Below, piece by piece: positions 7,539 through 15,045 of a DNA stretch of 46,463 bases. The stretch's first letter is position 1, and every line of letters begins with the position of its first letter. The position numbers and the translations under genes are program-made. This stretch comes from TMED27 sp050633165 (lineage in GTDB: Bacteria > Pseudomonadota > Alphaproteobacteria > Micavibrionales > Micavibrionaceae), in the NCBI GenBank assembly GCA_050633165.1, contig JBOEFZ010000039.1:1-46463 (forward strand). The letters run 5' to 3'. The notes below the pieces were generated by a model. It did no database searches and had not been told where the DNA came from. It saw only the letters and a list, made by a program, of their open reading frames with translations.

Positions 7539-8477
7539 ATGACAAATATTAGACATTTTTTAGATTTGGATGAGATTGCGCCGGATGTTTTGAAGGATAT
7601 CCTGAAAAAAGCGCATGCGCTTAAGAAGCAAAAGATGAACCCGCCGCAATTGTTTGACGGGTTATCGCTTGCGATGGTGTTTGATAAGAAATCGACGCGG
7701 ACGCGGATGAGTTTCGAGATTGCGATGAAGCAGCTTGGCGGGCATACATTGGTGATGGGGATGGATGAGATCCAGATTTCGGGGGCGGAGAGTGTCGCGG
7801 ATACCGCCAATGTCGTTAGTCGCTACGTTGATGCGTGTATGATCCGGATGAGCAATCATGACGATCTCAAAGAATTCGCCTCTCATTGCTCTATCCCTGT
7901 GATTAATGGCATGACGGATGTTTCGCATCCGTGCCAGATTATGGCAGATATTTTGACGATTGAGGAGAAGCTCGGCAGTGTTGAAGGCAAGACCATCGCG
8001 TGGTTTGGGGATTGGAATAATGTGAGTGCTACGTTTGCGCAGGCGGCGCCGATTTTCGGGTTTGAGCTTATGGTGGCGTGCCCGGAGGATTTAAAGCCTG
8101 ATAACCTTGGCGAGAATGTCTCTTATTGCGGCGATCCGTTAGAGGCGGCGCGCGGGGCGGATGTGATTGTGACGGATACTTGGGTGAGCATGGGGCAAGA
8201 GGGTGAGAAATCGGGTGAAGATGCTTTGCAGAAATTCCGCCCCTACTCCGTCACGCCGGAAGTGATGGCGCAGGCGGCGGACACAGCGATCTTTATGCAT
8301 TGCATGCCGATCCATGAAAATGAAGAGGTTTCACCGGAAGTGCTTGCAACCGATGCCTGCGTCATTTATGACGAAGCCGAAAATAGATTACATGCGCAAA
8401 AAGCTATCCTCGCGTGGTGTCTGGAAGAAGCCGGTGTAAGTATTAAGCAGAAGAGTTTTAATTTTGGGAATAAGTAA
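7539..8477 (+). CDS. argF: Ornithine carbamoyltransferase
   Basis: Cytoplasmic transcarbamylase making citrulline from ornithine and carbamoyl phosphate. The carbamoyl-phosphate site STRTR is at 52-56, the HPCQ motif at 130-133, and the ornithine loop at 254-257 reads HCMP rather than the common HCLP, followed by IHENEEVS in place of the more usual AHRGEEV. The C-terminal DEAENRLHAQKAILAWC is typical. At 312 residues it has normal length and no insert that would suggest the N-acetyl- or N-succinyl-ornithine variants. It overlaps no neighbour; argG starts 9 nt after the stop codon with an aaggat ribosome site, so these two are tightly coupled with no palindrome between them. Confidence 0.93.
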   Translation: MTNIRHFLDLDEIAPDVLKDILKKAHALKKQKMNPPQLFDGLSLAMVFDKKSTRTRMSFEIAMKQLGGHTLVMGMDEIQISGAESVADTANVVSRYVDACMIRMSNHDDLKEFASHCSIPVINGMTDVSHPCQIMADILTIEEKLGSVEGKTIAWFGDWNNVSATFAQAAPIFGFELMVACPEDLKPDNLGENVSYCGDPLEAARGADVIVTDTWVSMGQEGEKSGEDALQKFRPYSVTPEVMAQAADTAIFMHCMPIHENEEVSPEVLATDACVIYDEAENRLHAQKAILAWCLEEAGVSIKQKSFNFGNK

Positions 8478-8486
8478 GGATCAACA

Positions 8487-9755
8487 ATGAGCAATAATAA
8501 AGTCGTACCTAAAGTAGTCTTGGCATATTCAGGTGGATTGGATACATCGATCATTTTGAAATGGTTGATTGAGGAAGGGTATGAGGTTATCGCCTATATC
8601 GCCGATGTTGGGCAGGTTGAGGATTTTGAAGCGGCGCGTGAGAAAGCCATTAAGGTTGGCGCGAGCAAGGTTGTGATTGATGACCTTAAATCCGAATTTG
8701 TGACAGATTACATTTTCCCATCCATCAAAGGGAATGCCGTTTATGAAGGGCGTTATTTGATGGGGACAGCCGTGGCGCGTCCAGTGATTGCCAAGGGGCA
8801 AATTCGTGTGGCGCAAGAAGAGAATGCCGCATTTGTATCGCATGGCGCGACAGGTAAGGGGAACGATCAGGTTCGATTCGAGCTTGGCTATTATGCGCTT
8901 CAACCGGATATTCAGGTGTTGGCGCCGTGGAAAATGCCGGAATTTTTGGAGGCATTTAAGGGACGGACGGATATGCTGAACTATGCGGATAAGCATGGCA
9001 TTCCCGTGACGGCAACGAAGAAAAAGCCGTATTCCGAGGATGAAAATTTGCTCCATATCTCGCACGAGGCGGGGATTTTGGAAGATCCGAATGTCGCGGC
9101 GGGTGAGGATGTTTACTCCCGTACGACTGCGCCGGAAGATGCACCGAATGAGGCGGATATTATCGAGGTGACGTTTAAAGACGGGATTCCTGTATCGCTT
9201 AAAAATACGACAGACGGGACGGTGAAGAGCGATCCGCTTGAGATGTTTCTTTATGCGAATGAATTGGGCGGGAAGCATGGTGTTGGACGCCTTGATATGG
9301 TTGAAAACCGCTTTGTCGGGATTAAATCGCGTGGGGTTTATGAGACGCCGGGTGGGACGATTATTCACAATGCGCTGCGGGATTTGGAAGGTTTGACGAT
9401 GGATCGCGAGGTTATGCGCCTGCGGGATATGTTTAGCGCGAAGTTTGCGGAGCTGATTTATAACGGGTTCTGGTTTAGCCCTGAGATGGAATTTTTGATG
9501 GCGGCGATTGATAAATCGCAAGAATTAATTGATGGGACGGTGCAGGTGAAATTATTTAAAGGCGTTGCCTATCCAATTGCACGGACATCGCCAGTTGCGC
9601 TTTATGATGAAAAGCGTTCATCCATGGATGAAGAAGGTGATTTCAGGCAGCAGGATAGCGAAGGCTTTATCAAGATTAACGCGATCCGCCTGCAGGCCGA
9701 TGCGACGATTAAGCGCGAAGCGCGGGATTTGCGCAAAAAAGATAAGGCGGCTTAG
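8487..9755 (+). CDS. argG: Argininosuccinate synthase
   Basis: ATP-pyrophosphatase enzyme joining citrulline and aspartate. The PP-loop AYSGGLDTS is at 13-21, and YLMGTAVARPVIAK, HGATGKGNDQVRFE and LLHISHEAGILE are the expected substrate-binding segments. The 422-residue length and IADVGQVEDFEAAREKA segment match the longer-standing ArgG family also found in eukaryotes. The start ATG at 8487 is 9 nt after argF, so the pair is almost certainly co-translated. The stop is followed within 8 nt by the left arm of the GxxExxY element. Confidence 0.95.
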   Translation: MSNNKVVPKVVLAYSGGLDTSIILKWLIEEGYEVIAYIADVGQVEDFEAAREKAIKVGASKVVIDDLKSEFVTDYIFPSIKGNAVYEGRYLMGTAVARPVIAKGQIRVAQEENAAFVSHGATGKGNDQVRFELGYYALQPDIQVLAPWKMPEFLEAFKGRTDMLNYADKHGIPVTATKKKPYSEDENLLHISHEAGILEDPNVAAGEDVYSRTTAPEDAPNEADIIEVTFKDGIPVSLKNTTDGTVKSDPLEMFLYANELGGKHGVGRLDMVENRFVGIKSRGVYETPGGTIIHNALRDLEGLTMDREVMRLRDMFSAKFAELIYNGFWFSPEMEFLMAAIDKSQELIDGTVQVKLFKGVAYPIARTSPVALYDEKRSSMDEEGDFRQQDSEGFIKINAIRLQADATIKREARDLRKKDKAA

Positions 9756-9762
9756 TTTTTTG

Positions 9763-10224
9763 AACCACTACGCGCACGACGAACACAACGAAATTGTTTT
9801 TTATGGATAGTTTGCACCCTAACGATCCGGCGAATGGGATTGCAGAAAAAATTTTGAATATTGCGTTCTCTTTACACAGACAATATGGGCCTGGCTTGCT
9901 AGAAAGCGCGTATGAACATCTTTTATGTTACGAACTTAAAAAGGCGGGGTTGAAGGCCGAGCGACAAAAAACACTTCCCCTTATTCATGACAATCAAAAA
10001 ATTGATGCTGGTTACAGATTGGATTTGATTGTTGATGATTTGGTCATCGTGGAATTGAAATGCGTTCAGAAAATACTGCCCGTTCATGAGGCTCAATTAT
10101 TAACCTATTTGAATTTATCCAAAATTCGTTTAGGTTTGATCTTAAATTTTCACTCTAAACTTTTAAAGGACGGTATCAAACGCTTGGTACTATAAGCGTT
10201 GTGATCGTAGTGGTCGTTGTGGTT
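9763..10224 (+). mobile_element. Palindrome-bounded unit carrying a GxxExxY nuclease-like gene, inserted between argG and argH
   Basis: The left arm 9763-9790 (AACCACTACGCGCACGACGA and onward) matches the reverse complement of the right arm 10197-10224 (AACCACAACGACCACTACGA and onward) at about 23 of 28 positions. Between them lies one complete gene, 9803-10195, with its start 13 nt after the left arm and its stop 2 nt before the right arm. The arms are the same type as the gene-less palindromes elsewhere in the window. I infer an autonomous element of which the others are shortened derivatives. No target-site duplication is obvious: the flanks are T-rich on the left and A-rich on the right. 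Confidence 0.65.
9803..10195 (+). CDS. GxxExxY family protein (PD-(D/E)XK nuclease-like)
   Basis: A 130-residue protein with the family-naming motif GLLESAY (G-x-x-E-x-x-Y) about residue 33. A PD-(D/E)XK-like core follows: YRLDLIVDDLVIVELKCV, giving Asp, then Glu-x-Lys. The tail NFHSKLLKDGIKRLVL is typical of the family. Such proteins are predicted nucleases of unknown role. It lies alone inside a palindromic unit in an arginine operon, which suggests the gene travels with the palindrome rather than serving arginine synthesis. The ATG at 9803 is chosen because the upstream TTG adds only MFF inside the loop. No clear ribosome site is visible. A near-identical C-terminus survives as a broken remnant at 19580-19630. 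Confidence 0.88.
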   Translation: MDSLHPNDPANGIAEKILNIAFSLHRQYGPGLLESAYEHLLCYELKKAGLKAERQKTLPLIHDNQKIDAGYRLDLIVDDLVIVELKCVQKILPVHEAQLLTYLNLSKIRLGLILNFHSKLLKDGIKRLVL

Positions 10225-10248
10225 CAAAACAAAAAAGACAGCAATACA

Positions 10249-11526
10249 ATGTGGGGCGGACGGTTTGAGGATAAGCCGTCGGATATTATGACGCAGATTA
10301 ATGCGAGTATTGGCGTGGATCGGCGGATGTGGCGGGAGGATATTCGCGGCTCGCGCGCGCATTGCGAGATGTTGGTGAAGCAAGAGATTATTTCCGCAGC
10401 CGATGGGAAGGCCATTTTGGATGGCTTAGAGCAGATCGCCGGAGAGATTGAGGCGGGGGAATTTGAATTTACGACCGAGCTTGAGGATATTCATATGAAT
10501 ATCGAGAGCCGTTTGCGGGCGATTATTGGCGATGCGGCGGGGCGGTTGCATACGGCGCGGAGCCGGAATGATCAGGTCGCGACGGATTTCCGGATGTGGG
10601 TGCGCGGCGCGTGTGATGCGTTGGTTGAGCAGATTGAGGCGCTGGAGGATACGCTTGGCGGTTTGAGTGCGGCGCATAAGGATGCGGTGATGCCCGGATT
10701 TACGCATTTGCAGGCGGCGCAGCCCATAACGCTTGGCCTGCATCTTGATGCGTATGCGCAGATGCTTTCCCGCGATAAGGCGCGGGTGATTGATTGTCAG
10801 GCGCGCTTGAATGAGTCGCCGCTTGGCTCTGCGGCACTTGCCGGAACGCCGTTTCCGATTGATCGGGAGATGACGGCGGCGGCGCTTGATTTTGGACGCC
10901 CTATGCCTAATACGCTGGATGCGGTGAGTGCGCGGGATTTTGCGTGCGAATTTTTGTTTGTTTGCGCGCAGGCGGGGTTACACCTCTCGCGCCTTGCCGA
11001 GGAGATTATCCTTTGGGCGACGCCGCAATTCGGGTTTATTCAGCTTTCGGATCAGTGGAGCACGGGTAGCAGCATTATGCCGCAGAAGAAAAACCCTGAT
11101 GCGGCGGAGTTGGTGCGGGGGAAAACCGGACGTTTGAACGGGAATTTGGTGCAGTTGATGACGGTGTTGAAAGGCTTGCCGCTGGCCTATAACAAGGATT
11201 TGCAAGAGGATAAAGAGAGCGTATTTGATAGCTTTGATACGATCTGCCTTTGCTTGCAGGCGATGGACGGCATGCTATCGTCTGCATCGTGGCATACGGA
11301 TAATATGCGCAATGCGGCGATTGAGGGGTTTACGACCGCAACCGCGCTGGCGGATTGGTTGGTGATGGCGTTGGATATGCCGTTTCGCGATGCGCATCAT
11401 GTGACGGGCGCGATTGTGAAGTTGGCCGAAGATCAGGGTGTAAAGCTGCATGAGCTTGCGTTATCGGACATGCAGGCGGTTGAGGCGAAGATTACCGATG
11501 ATATATTTAAGGTCTTGACGATTTGA
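10249..11526 (+). CDS. argH: Argininosuccinate lyase, short C-terminus
   Basis: Fumarase/aspartase-superfamily enzyme splitting argininosuccinate to arginine and fumarate. MWGGRF at the N-terminus, HTARSRNDQVATD at about 104, HLQAAQPITLG and the catalytic serine loop STGSSIMPQKKNPD (Ser274/275) are all present. I start at ATG 10249; an in-frame GTG at 10201 would add a valine run that is only the right arm of the upstream palindrome. The protein ends DIFKVLTI at residue 425. Typical ArgH proteins continue about 30-35 residues with an S-x-x-S-R-x-S-x-G-G-T segment, which is absent here and not visible in another frame downstream. It is truncated but all catalytic motifs remain, so activity is uncertain. 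Confidence 0.92.
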   Translation: MWGGRFEDKPSDIMTQINASIGVDRRMWREDIRGSRAHCEMLVKQEIISAADGKAILDGLEQIAGEIEAGEFEFTTELEDIHMNIESRLRAIIGDAAGRLHTARSRNDQVATDFRMWVRGACDALVEQIEALEDTLGGLSAAHKDAVMPGFTHLQAAQPITLGLHLDAYAQMLSRDKARVIDCQARLNESPLGSAALAGTPFPIDREMTAAALDFGRPMPNTLDAVSARDFACEFLFVCAQAGLHLSRLAEEIILWATPQFGFIQLSDQWSTGSSIMPQKKNPDAAELVRGKTGRLNGNLVQLMTVLKGLPLAYNKDLQEDKESVFDSFDTICLCLQAMDGMLSSASWHTDNMRNAAIEGFTTATALADWLVMALDMPFRDAHHVTGAIVKLAEDQGVKLHELALSDMQAVEAKITDDIFKVLTI

Positions 11527-11575
11527 GCGATTGCTTCATTGTGTTGTATATTCATTTATTCGAAGGAGATTACAG

Positions 11576-11887
11576 ATGAAAAAATTGTTACTTGGAACTG
11601 CGGCTGTGTTCGCACTTGGTTTTACGGCACCGGCTATGGCGCATTGTGGTACGTGTGGTGATGAAGATAATCACGGCACAGAAGCCGTTGATGCGGCGCA
11701 TGCGGAAGCGAAGCATGTTGAAGACGCGGCGACAGAAGCTGCCGACGAAGCGGTTGAGGCCGTTGAAGGTGCAGCAGAAGCGGTTGAAGGTGCGGCTGAT
11801 GATGCGGAAGAGCATGTTGAGGAAGCGGCAGAAGAGCACGCGGATGAAAAGCATGACGACGAGCATGGTCACGATGAAGAGCACTAA
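11576..11887 (+). CDS. Small exported His/Glu/Ala-rich protein, possible metal binder
   Basis: A 103-residue protein with a clear Sec signal peptide (MKKLLLGTAAVFALGFTAPAMA, cleavage after residue 22). The mature part begins HCGTCG, then is dominated by alanine, glutamate and histidine in imperfect repeats (VEGAAEAVEGAADDAEEHVEEAAEEH), ending in DDEHGHDEEH. The composition suggests a soluble periplasmic helical protein able to bind divalent metals through its His/Asp tail and Cys pair; this is composition, not homology. The ATG at 11576 is preceded by a good gaaggag ribosome site at 11562-11568. The gene is followed by a clear intrinsic terminator, so it is the last gene of this transcript. 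I do not recognise a family. Confidence 0.85.
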   Translation: MKKLLLGTAAVFALGFTAPAMAHCGTCGDEDNHGTEAVDAAHAEAKHVEDAATEAADEAVEAVEGAAEAVEGAADDAEEHVEEAAEEHADEKHDDEHGHDEEH

Positions 11888-11911
11888 TCGTCTTTAATGC
11901 TATAGATTTTG

Positions 11912-11940
11912 AAAGCCTCGCTCTTGCGGGGCTTTTTTTT
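11912..11940 (+). terminator. Intrinsic terminator after the small exported protein
   Basis: AAAGCCTCGC (11912-11921) pairs with GCGGGGCTTT (11926-11935) through loop TCTT, allowing one G-T pair, and a run of eight T follows. It closes the arginine/small-protein transcript. Confidence 0.9.
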
Positions 11941-11941
11941 G

Positions 11942-12025
11942 ACCACAGAATGCACAGAGACAAAAGAGTGCACAGAGATCGTAAAACTTCCGTGTTTTCT
12001 CTACACACTCTGTGGGCTGTGTGGT
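11942..12025. repeat. Palindromic element (ACCACAGA type) before yejF
   Basis: The left arm starts ACCACAGAATGCACAGAGAC at 11942; the right arm ending at 12025 in reverse complement begins ACCACACAGCCCACAGAGTG. It sits right after a terminator T-tract and 12 nt before the yejF start, so the yejF promoter is either upstream of it or within it. Confidence 0.75.
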
Positions 12026-12036
12026 TTAAATGAAGT

Positions 12037-13641
12037 ATGAGTTTATTATCCGTTCAAAACCTATCCGTTGATTTTAAGACGCAGGGTGGCGTGTTTCGCG
12101 CTGTTGATGATATTTCCTTTGATATTGGCAAGGGCGAGAGCGTTGCGCTGGTTGGGGAATCGGGTTCAGGGAAGTCGGTTTCGGCGTTATCGGTGATGCA
12201 ATTGCTGCCCTACCCCCGCGCGGTTCATACGCCCGAGAGTTCGATCACGTTTGAGGGGGAGGAGCTGATCGGTAAGGGCGATAGCTTTATGCGCACCATT
12301 CGCGGCAGCCAGATCGGAATGATTTTTCAAGAACCGCAGAGCGCGCTTAACCCGCTCCATACGATCGAGCGGCAGATTGGCGAGATTTTGCGGCTACATC
12401 AAAATATGAGTAAGGCGCAAGCGAAAGAGCGCGTATTGGAATTGATGAATTTGGTGGCGATGCCGCGCCTAAAAGAGCGCCTCAATGCCTATCCGCATGA
12501 ATTATCAGGCGGGCAGCGGCAGCGGGTTATGATTGCAATGGCGCTCGCGAATAACCCAGAATTGCTCATTGCGGATGAGCCGACGACGGCGTTGGATGTT
12601 ACGGTACAGGCCGAAATTTTAGAGTTGCTGAATGATTTACAAGACCGCCTTGGCATGGCGATTTTAATGATTACGCATGATTTGAGCATTGTCGAGAAAA
12701 TGGCGGATCAGGTTTGTGTGATGCAGCACGGGAAGATGGTGGAGCAAGGGGTTACGGCACGGATTTTTGATGCGCCGGAGGATGATTACACCAAAATGCT
12801 GCTGAATGCGCAGCCATCGAGCAAAATTCAAAAAGCCAAGGCAGATGCACCCGTTATGATGGAGGGGAGCGGCATTAAAATTCACTTTCCGAAGAAGGCT
12901 AATTTCTTTGGCAAGGTGACGGATTGGGTTCGGGCGGTCGATGATATTGATATCGTTGCAAAAAAAGGACAGACGATTGGTGTTGTTGGTGAGAGTGGAT
13001 CGGGGAAAACGACGCTGGGGATGGGCTTACTTAAATTAACGAAGGCACAAGGGACGATTGTGTTTCAGGGGCGGGATATTAGCGGATTTAACCGTAAAGA
13101 GATGCTTCCTTTGCGCGAAGATATGCAGGTGGTGTTTCAAGACCCGTTTGCATCCCTATCGCCGCGCATGTCGGTGGGGCAGATTATTGGCGAGGGGTTG
13201 GCGATTCATCGTAAAGATGCCAGCGATGAAGAGCGTGAGGCGCTCGTGATTGAGGCTTTGCGCGATGTGGAGATGGATCCGGAAACGCGGCATCGCTATC
13301 CGCATGAATTTTCCGGCGGGCAGCGGCAGCGGATTTCGATTGCGCGGGCGCTGGCGCTGCGCCCGGAATTTATTGTGTTGGATGAGCCGACGAGCGCGCT
13401 CGATCTCTCCGTGCAGGCGCAGATTGTGGATTTATTGCTCGGGCTACAAGCCAAGCATGGCATTTCCTATATGTTCATTAGTCACGATTTACGCGTGGTG
13501 CGGGCGATGGCGCATGATTTGATTGTTATGCAGCATGGTAAGGTGGTGGAGAGCGGGAAGGCGGCGGATATTTTTGCTGCGCCGAAGGAGGATTATACGC
13601 GAGCGTTGTTGGATGCGGCCTTAAACCTTAAGACCGCTTAA
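12037..13641 (+). CDS. yejF: Peptide ABC transporter ATP-binding protein with two NBDs
   Basis: A 534-residue duplicated ABC ATPase powering oligopeptide import at the inner membrane. NBD1 has Walker A GESGSGKS at 40-47, signature LSGGQRQR near 155 and Walker B LLIADEPTTALD. NBD2 has GESGSGKTT near 317, FSGGQRQR near 425 and IVLDEPTSALD. Two fused NBDs, the FQEPQSALNPLHT and FQDPFASLSPRMS Q-loop segments and the length match YejF (also GsiA/DppD-DppF fusions). The permease partner yejE is at the window start, about 11.7 kb upstream on the same strand. That separation is unusual, as yejABEF genes are normally adjacent. Confidence 0.92.
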   Translation: MSLLSVQNLSVDFKTQGGVFRAVDDISFDIGKGESVALVGESGSGKSVSALSVMQLLPYPRAVHTPESSITFEGEELIGKGDSFMRTIRGSQIGMIFQEPQSALNPLHTIERQIGEILRLHQNMSKAQAKERVLELMNLVAMPRLKERLNAYPHELSGGQRQRVMIAMALANNPELLIADEPTTALDVTVQAEILELLNDLQDRLGMAILMITHDLSIVEKMADQVCVMQHGKMVEQGVTARIFDAPEDDYTKMLLNAQPSSKIQKAKADAPVMMEGSGIKIHFPKKANFFGKVTDWVRAVDDIDIVAKKGQTIGVVGESGSGKTTLGMGLLKLTKAQGTIVFQGRDISGFNRKEMLPLREDMQVVFQDPFASLSPRMSVGQIIGEGLAIHRKDASDEEREALVIEALRDVEMDPETRHRYPHEFSGGQRQRISIARALALRPEFIVLDEPTSALDLSVQAQIVDLLLGLQAKHGISYMFISHDLRVVRAMAHDLIVMQHGKVVESGKAADIFAAPKEDYTRALLDAALNLKTA

Positions 13642-13645
13642 TTTT

Positions 13646-13790
13646 GAAACGCGGAGGCGCGGAGACACGGAGAGGTTTTGCTTTTTGACTTTAGCGCCGC
13701 AGGCAATTTGCAAAACTCTACGTACACGGGGTGTTGCAAGCTATGAATGCCTTCGGCGGCATAAAAGAAAACTCCGTGTCTCCGCGTTTC
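13646..13790. repeat. Palindromic element with GAAACGCGGAG arms after yejF
   Basis: The left arm GAAACGCGGAGGCGCGGAGA (13646 on) pairs with the right arm ending at 13790, whose reverse complement begins GAAACGCGGAGACACGGAG. The loop is about 93 nt and holds no gene I can recognise. The arms have the same purine-rich, roughly 10-nt repeated build as the ACCAC family but a different outer end. Confidence 0.7.
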
Positions 13791-13793
13791 AAT

Positions 13794-13825
13794 AAAAAAG
13801 GCGGCTCATAAGAACCGCCTTTTTT
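13794..13825. terminator. Bidirectional intrinsic terminator between yejF and aqpZ
   Basis: A-tract then GGCGG, loop CTCATAAGAA, CCGCC and T-tract. The A and T runs on both sides make it usable for yejF on the plus strand and for the convergent aquaporin gene on the minus strand. Confidence 0.88.
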
Positions 13826-13842
13826 GTGTTTTGTTATGTGCC

Positions 13843-14493
13843 CTACTCCGCGTCGAGCAGGCCGATTTTGAAGATGGCGGCGCCTAACAGCGCACCTGCT
13901 AATGGGGCTACGATGAAGACCCAGAGTTGGGAGAGGGCTTCGCCGCCGACGAATAATGCTGGCCCTAAACTACGTGCGGGGTTTACCGATGTTCCGGTGA
14001 TGTTAATCCCGACGATGTGGATGACCGCCAATGTTAAGCCGATAACAATGCCGTTCACATTACCGCCGCCTTTTTTCTGCGTCGTGCCGAGGATGACGAT
14101 AACGAAGATGGCTGTGGCGATGAATTCAAACGTGAAGGCCGATTGCAGATTATAATCCGCCGCGATTACATTTTGGCCAAGGCCGCCATCCGTGCCGCCG
14201 ACAATGGTCATCAGGACAAATGCGCCGACAATTGCACCCAAAGATTGTGCAAATATGTAACGGATCGTTTCCTTTAAATCCATTTGTCCGGTGATGAAGG
14301 CCGCGAAGGTCACGGCGGGATTAATATGACAGCCAGATACATTTCCAATGGCGTAGGCCATGGCGATGAGCGCGAGCCCAAAGGCCAGCGCAATACCAAG
14401 GACACCAACGGATGATCCGGCGATAACAGCCGCCCCACACCCAAATAAAACGAGGGTGAAAGTTCCAATAAATTCAGCAATTTCTTTTTTCAT
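13843..14493 (-). CDS. aqpZ: Aquaporin Z (water channel)
   Basis: A 216-residue MIP-family inner-membrane channel with six predicted membrane segments. Both NPA boxes are intact: HINPAV (NPA at 58-60) and TSVNPARS (NPA at 171-173). Selectivity-filter residues expected for a water-specific channel are present at matching spacing: Phe38, His159, Thr168 and Arg174. This argues for AqpZ rather than the glycerol facilitator GlpF. A good ribosome site (aaaggag) precedes the ATG on the minus strand. The gene is convergent with yejF and divergent from rpsU; the 261-nt gap to rpsU should hold both promoters, but I cannot name hexamers confidently. Confidence 0.95.
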   Translation of the reverse strand: MKKEIAEFIGTFTLVLFGCGAAVIAGSSVGVLGIALAFGLALIAMAYAIGNVSGCHINPAVTFAAFITGQMDLKETIRYIFAQSLGAIVGAFVLMTIVGGTDGGLGQNVIAADYNLQSAFTFEFIATAIFVIVILGTTQKKGGGNVNGIVIGLTLAVIHIVGINITGTSVNPARSLGPALFVGGEALSQLWVFIVAPLAGALLGAAIFKIGLLDAE

Positions 14494-14697
14494 TACTTAC
14501 TCCTTTTAAAGACTGCTCGTTAATTTTGATAAATGGCCGGAATGACCAAGAATTGCGATAATTCTCTCACAAGCTTCGATTCACAGCTAGACGCAGTGCA
14601 GCAATTGGAGTGTGGTCATGATACGACTCGTTGTATTCCCTTATATTTAAATGTTTATAATTTATTTGCAATTTGCCTGTAACATGGTAAAACCCTG

Positions 14698-14720
14698 CAT
14701 GCTTTCGTTGTGAAGGCATG
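14698..14720 (+). other. Hairpin in the rpsU 5' leader
   Basis: CATGCTTTC pairs with GAAGGCATG through loop GTTGT (9 bp, one G-T pair), about 35 nt before the rpsU start. It could be an autoregulatory or stability element for S21 mRNA; nothing in the sequence proves this. Confidence 0.4.
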
Positions 14721-14754
14721 TTTAACTTTATCCTTTTAGAAAGAGGTGAGCACT

Positions 14755-14961
14755 GTGGTCAGTGTTAATGTACGTGATAATAATGTCGAACAAGCTTTGC
14801 GCGTTTTGAAAAAGAAAATGCAGCGTGAAGGTGTCTTCCGTGAAATGAAGCTTCGCCGTCATTACGAAAAACCATCCGAGAAAAAAGCACGTGAAGAAGC
14901 GGAAAATATCCGTCGTTCACGGAAGATGGATCGTAAAAAACGCGAACGCGACGGTTTCTAG
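14755..14961 (+). CDS. rpsU: 30S ribosomal protein S21
   Basis: A 68-residue basic protein of the small ribosomal subunit, starting VSVNVRDNNVEQALRVLKKK and containing the family hallmark GVFREMKLRRHYEKPSEK. The Lys/Arg-rich tail RRSRKMDRKKRERDG is as expected. I take GTG at 14755 as start because the gaggtgag ribosome site at about 14743-14750 sits correctly before it. The upstream in-frame GTG at 14746 lies inside that ribosome site and would add three residues. The gene is monocistronic, with a clear terminator 33 nt after the stop. Confidence 0.95.
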   Translation: MVSVNVRDNNVEQALRVLKKKMQREGVFREMKLRRHYEKPSEKKAREEAENIRRSRKMDRKKRERDGF

Positions 14962-14993
14962 AAACCAAAGTCGATATTAAGTATTTTCAAAGA

Positions 14994-15018
14994 ACCGCCA
15001 GTAATTGGCGGTTTTTTT
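14994..15018 (+). terminator. Intrinsic terminator after rpsU
   Basis: ACCGCCA, loop GTAAT, TGGCGGT, then a run of seven T. The stem is a perfect 7 bp. Confidence 0.9.
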
Positions 15019-15045
15019 ATGTGAGATTTCGCGTATAATCGGTGG

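Noticed and set aside
7539..8477. N-acetyl- or N-succinyl-ornithine carbamoyltransferase
   Set aside because: Length and motifs match ordinary ornithine carbamoyltransferase; the HCMP/IHENEE variation alone does not support a different substrate.
10201..10248. GTG start giving ArgH an extra valine-rich N-terminus
   Set aside because: The extension is exactly the right arm of the palindrome, and ArgH proteins start at MWGGRF.
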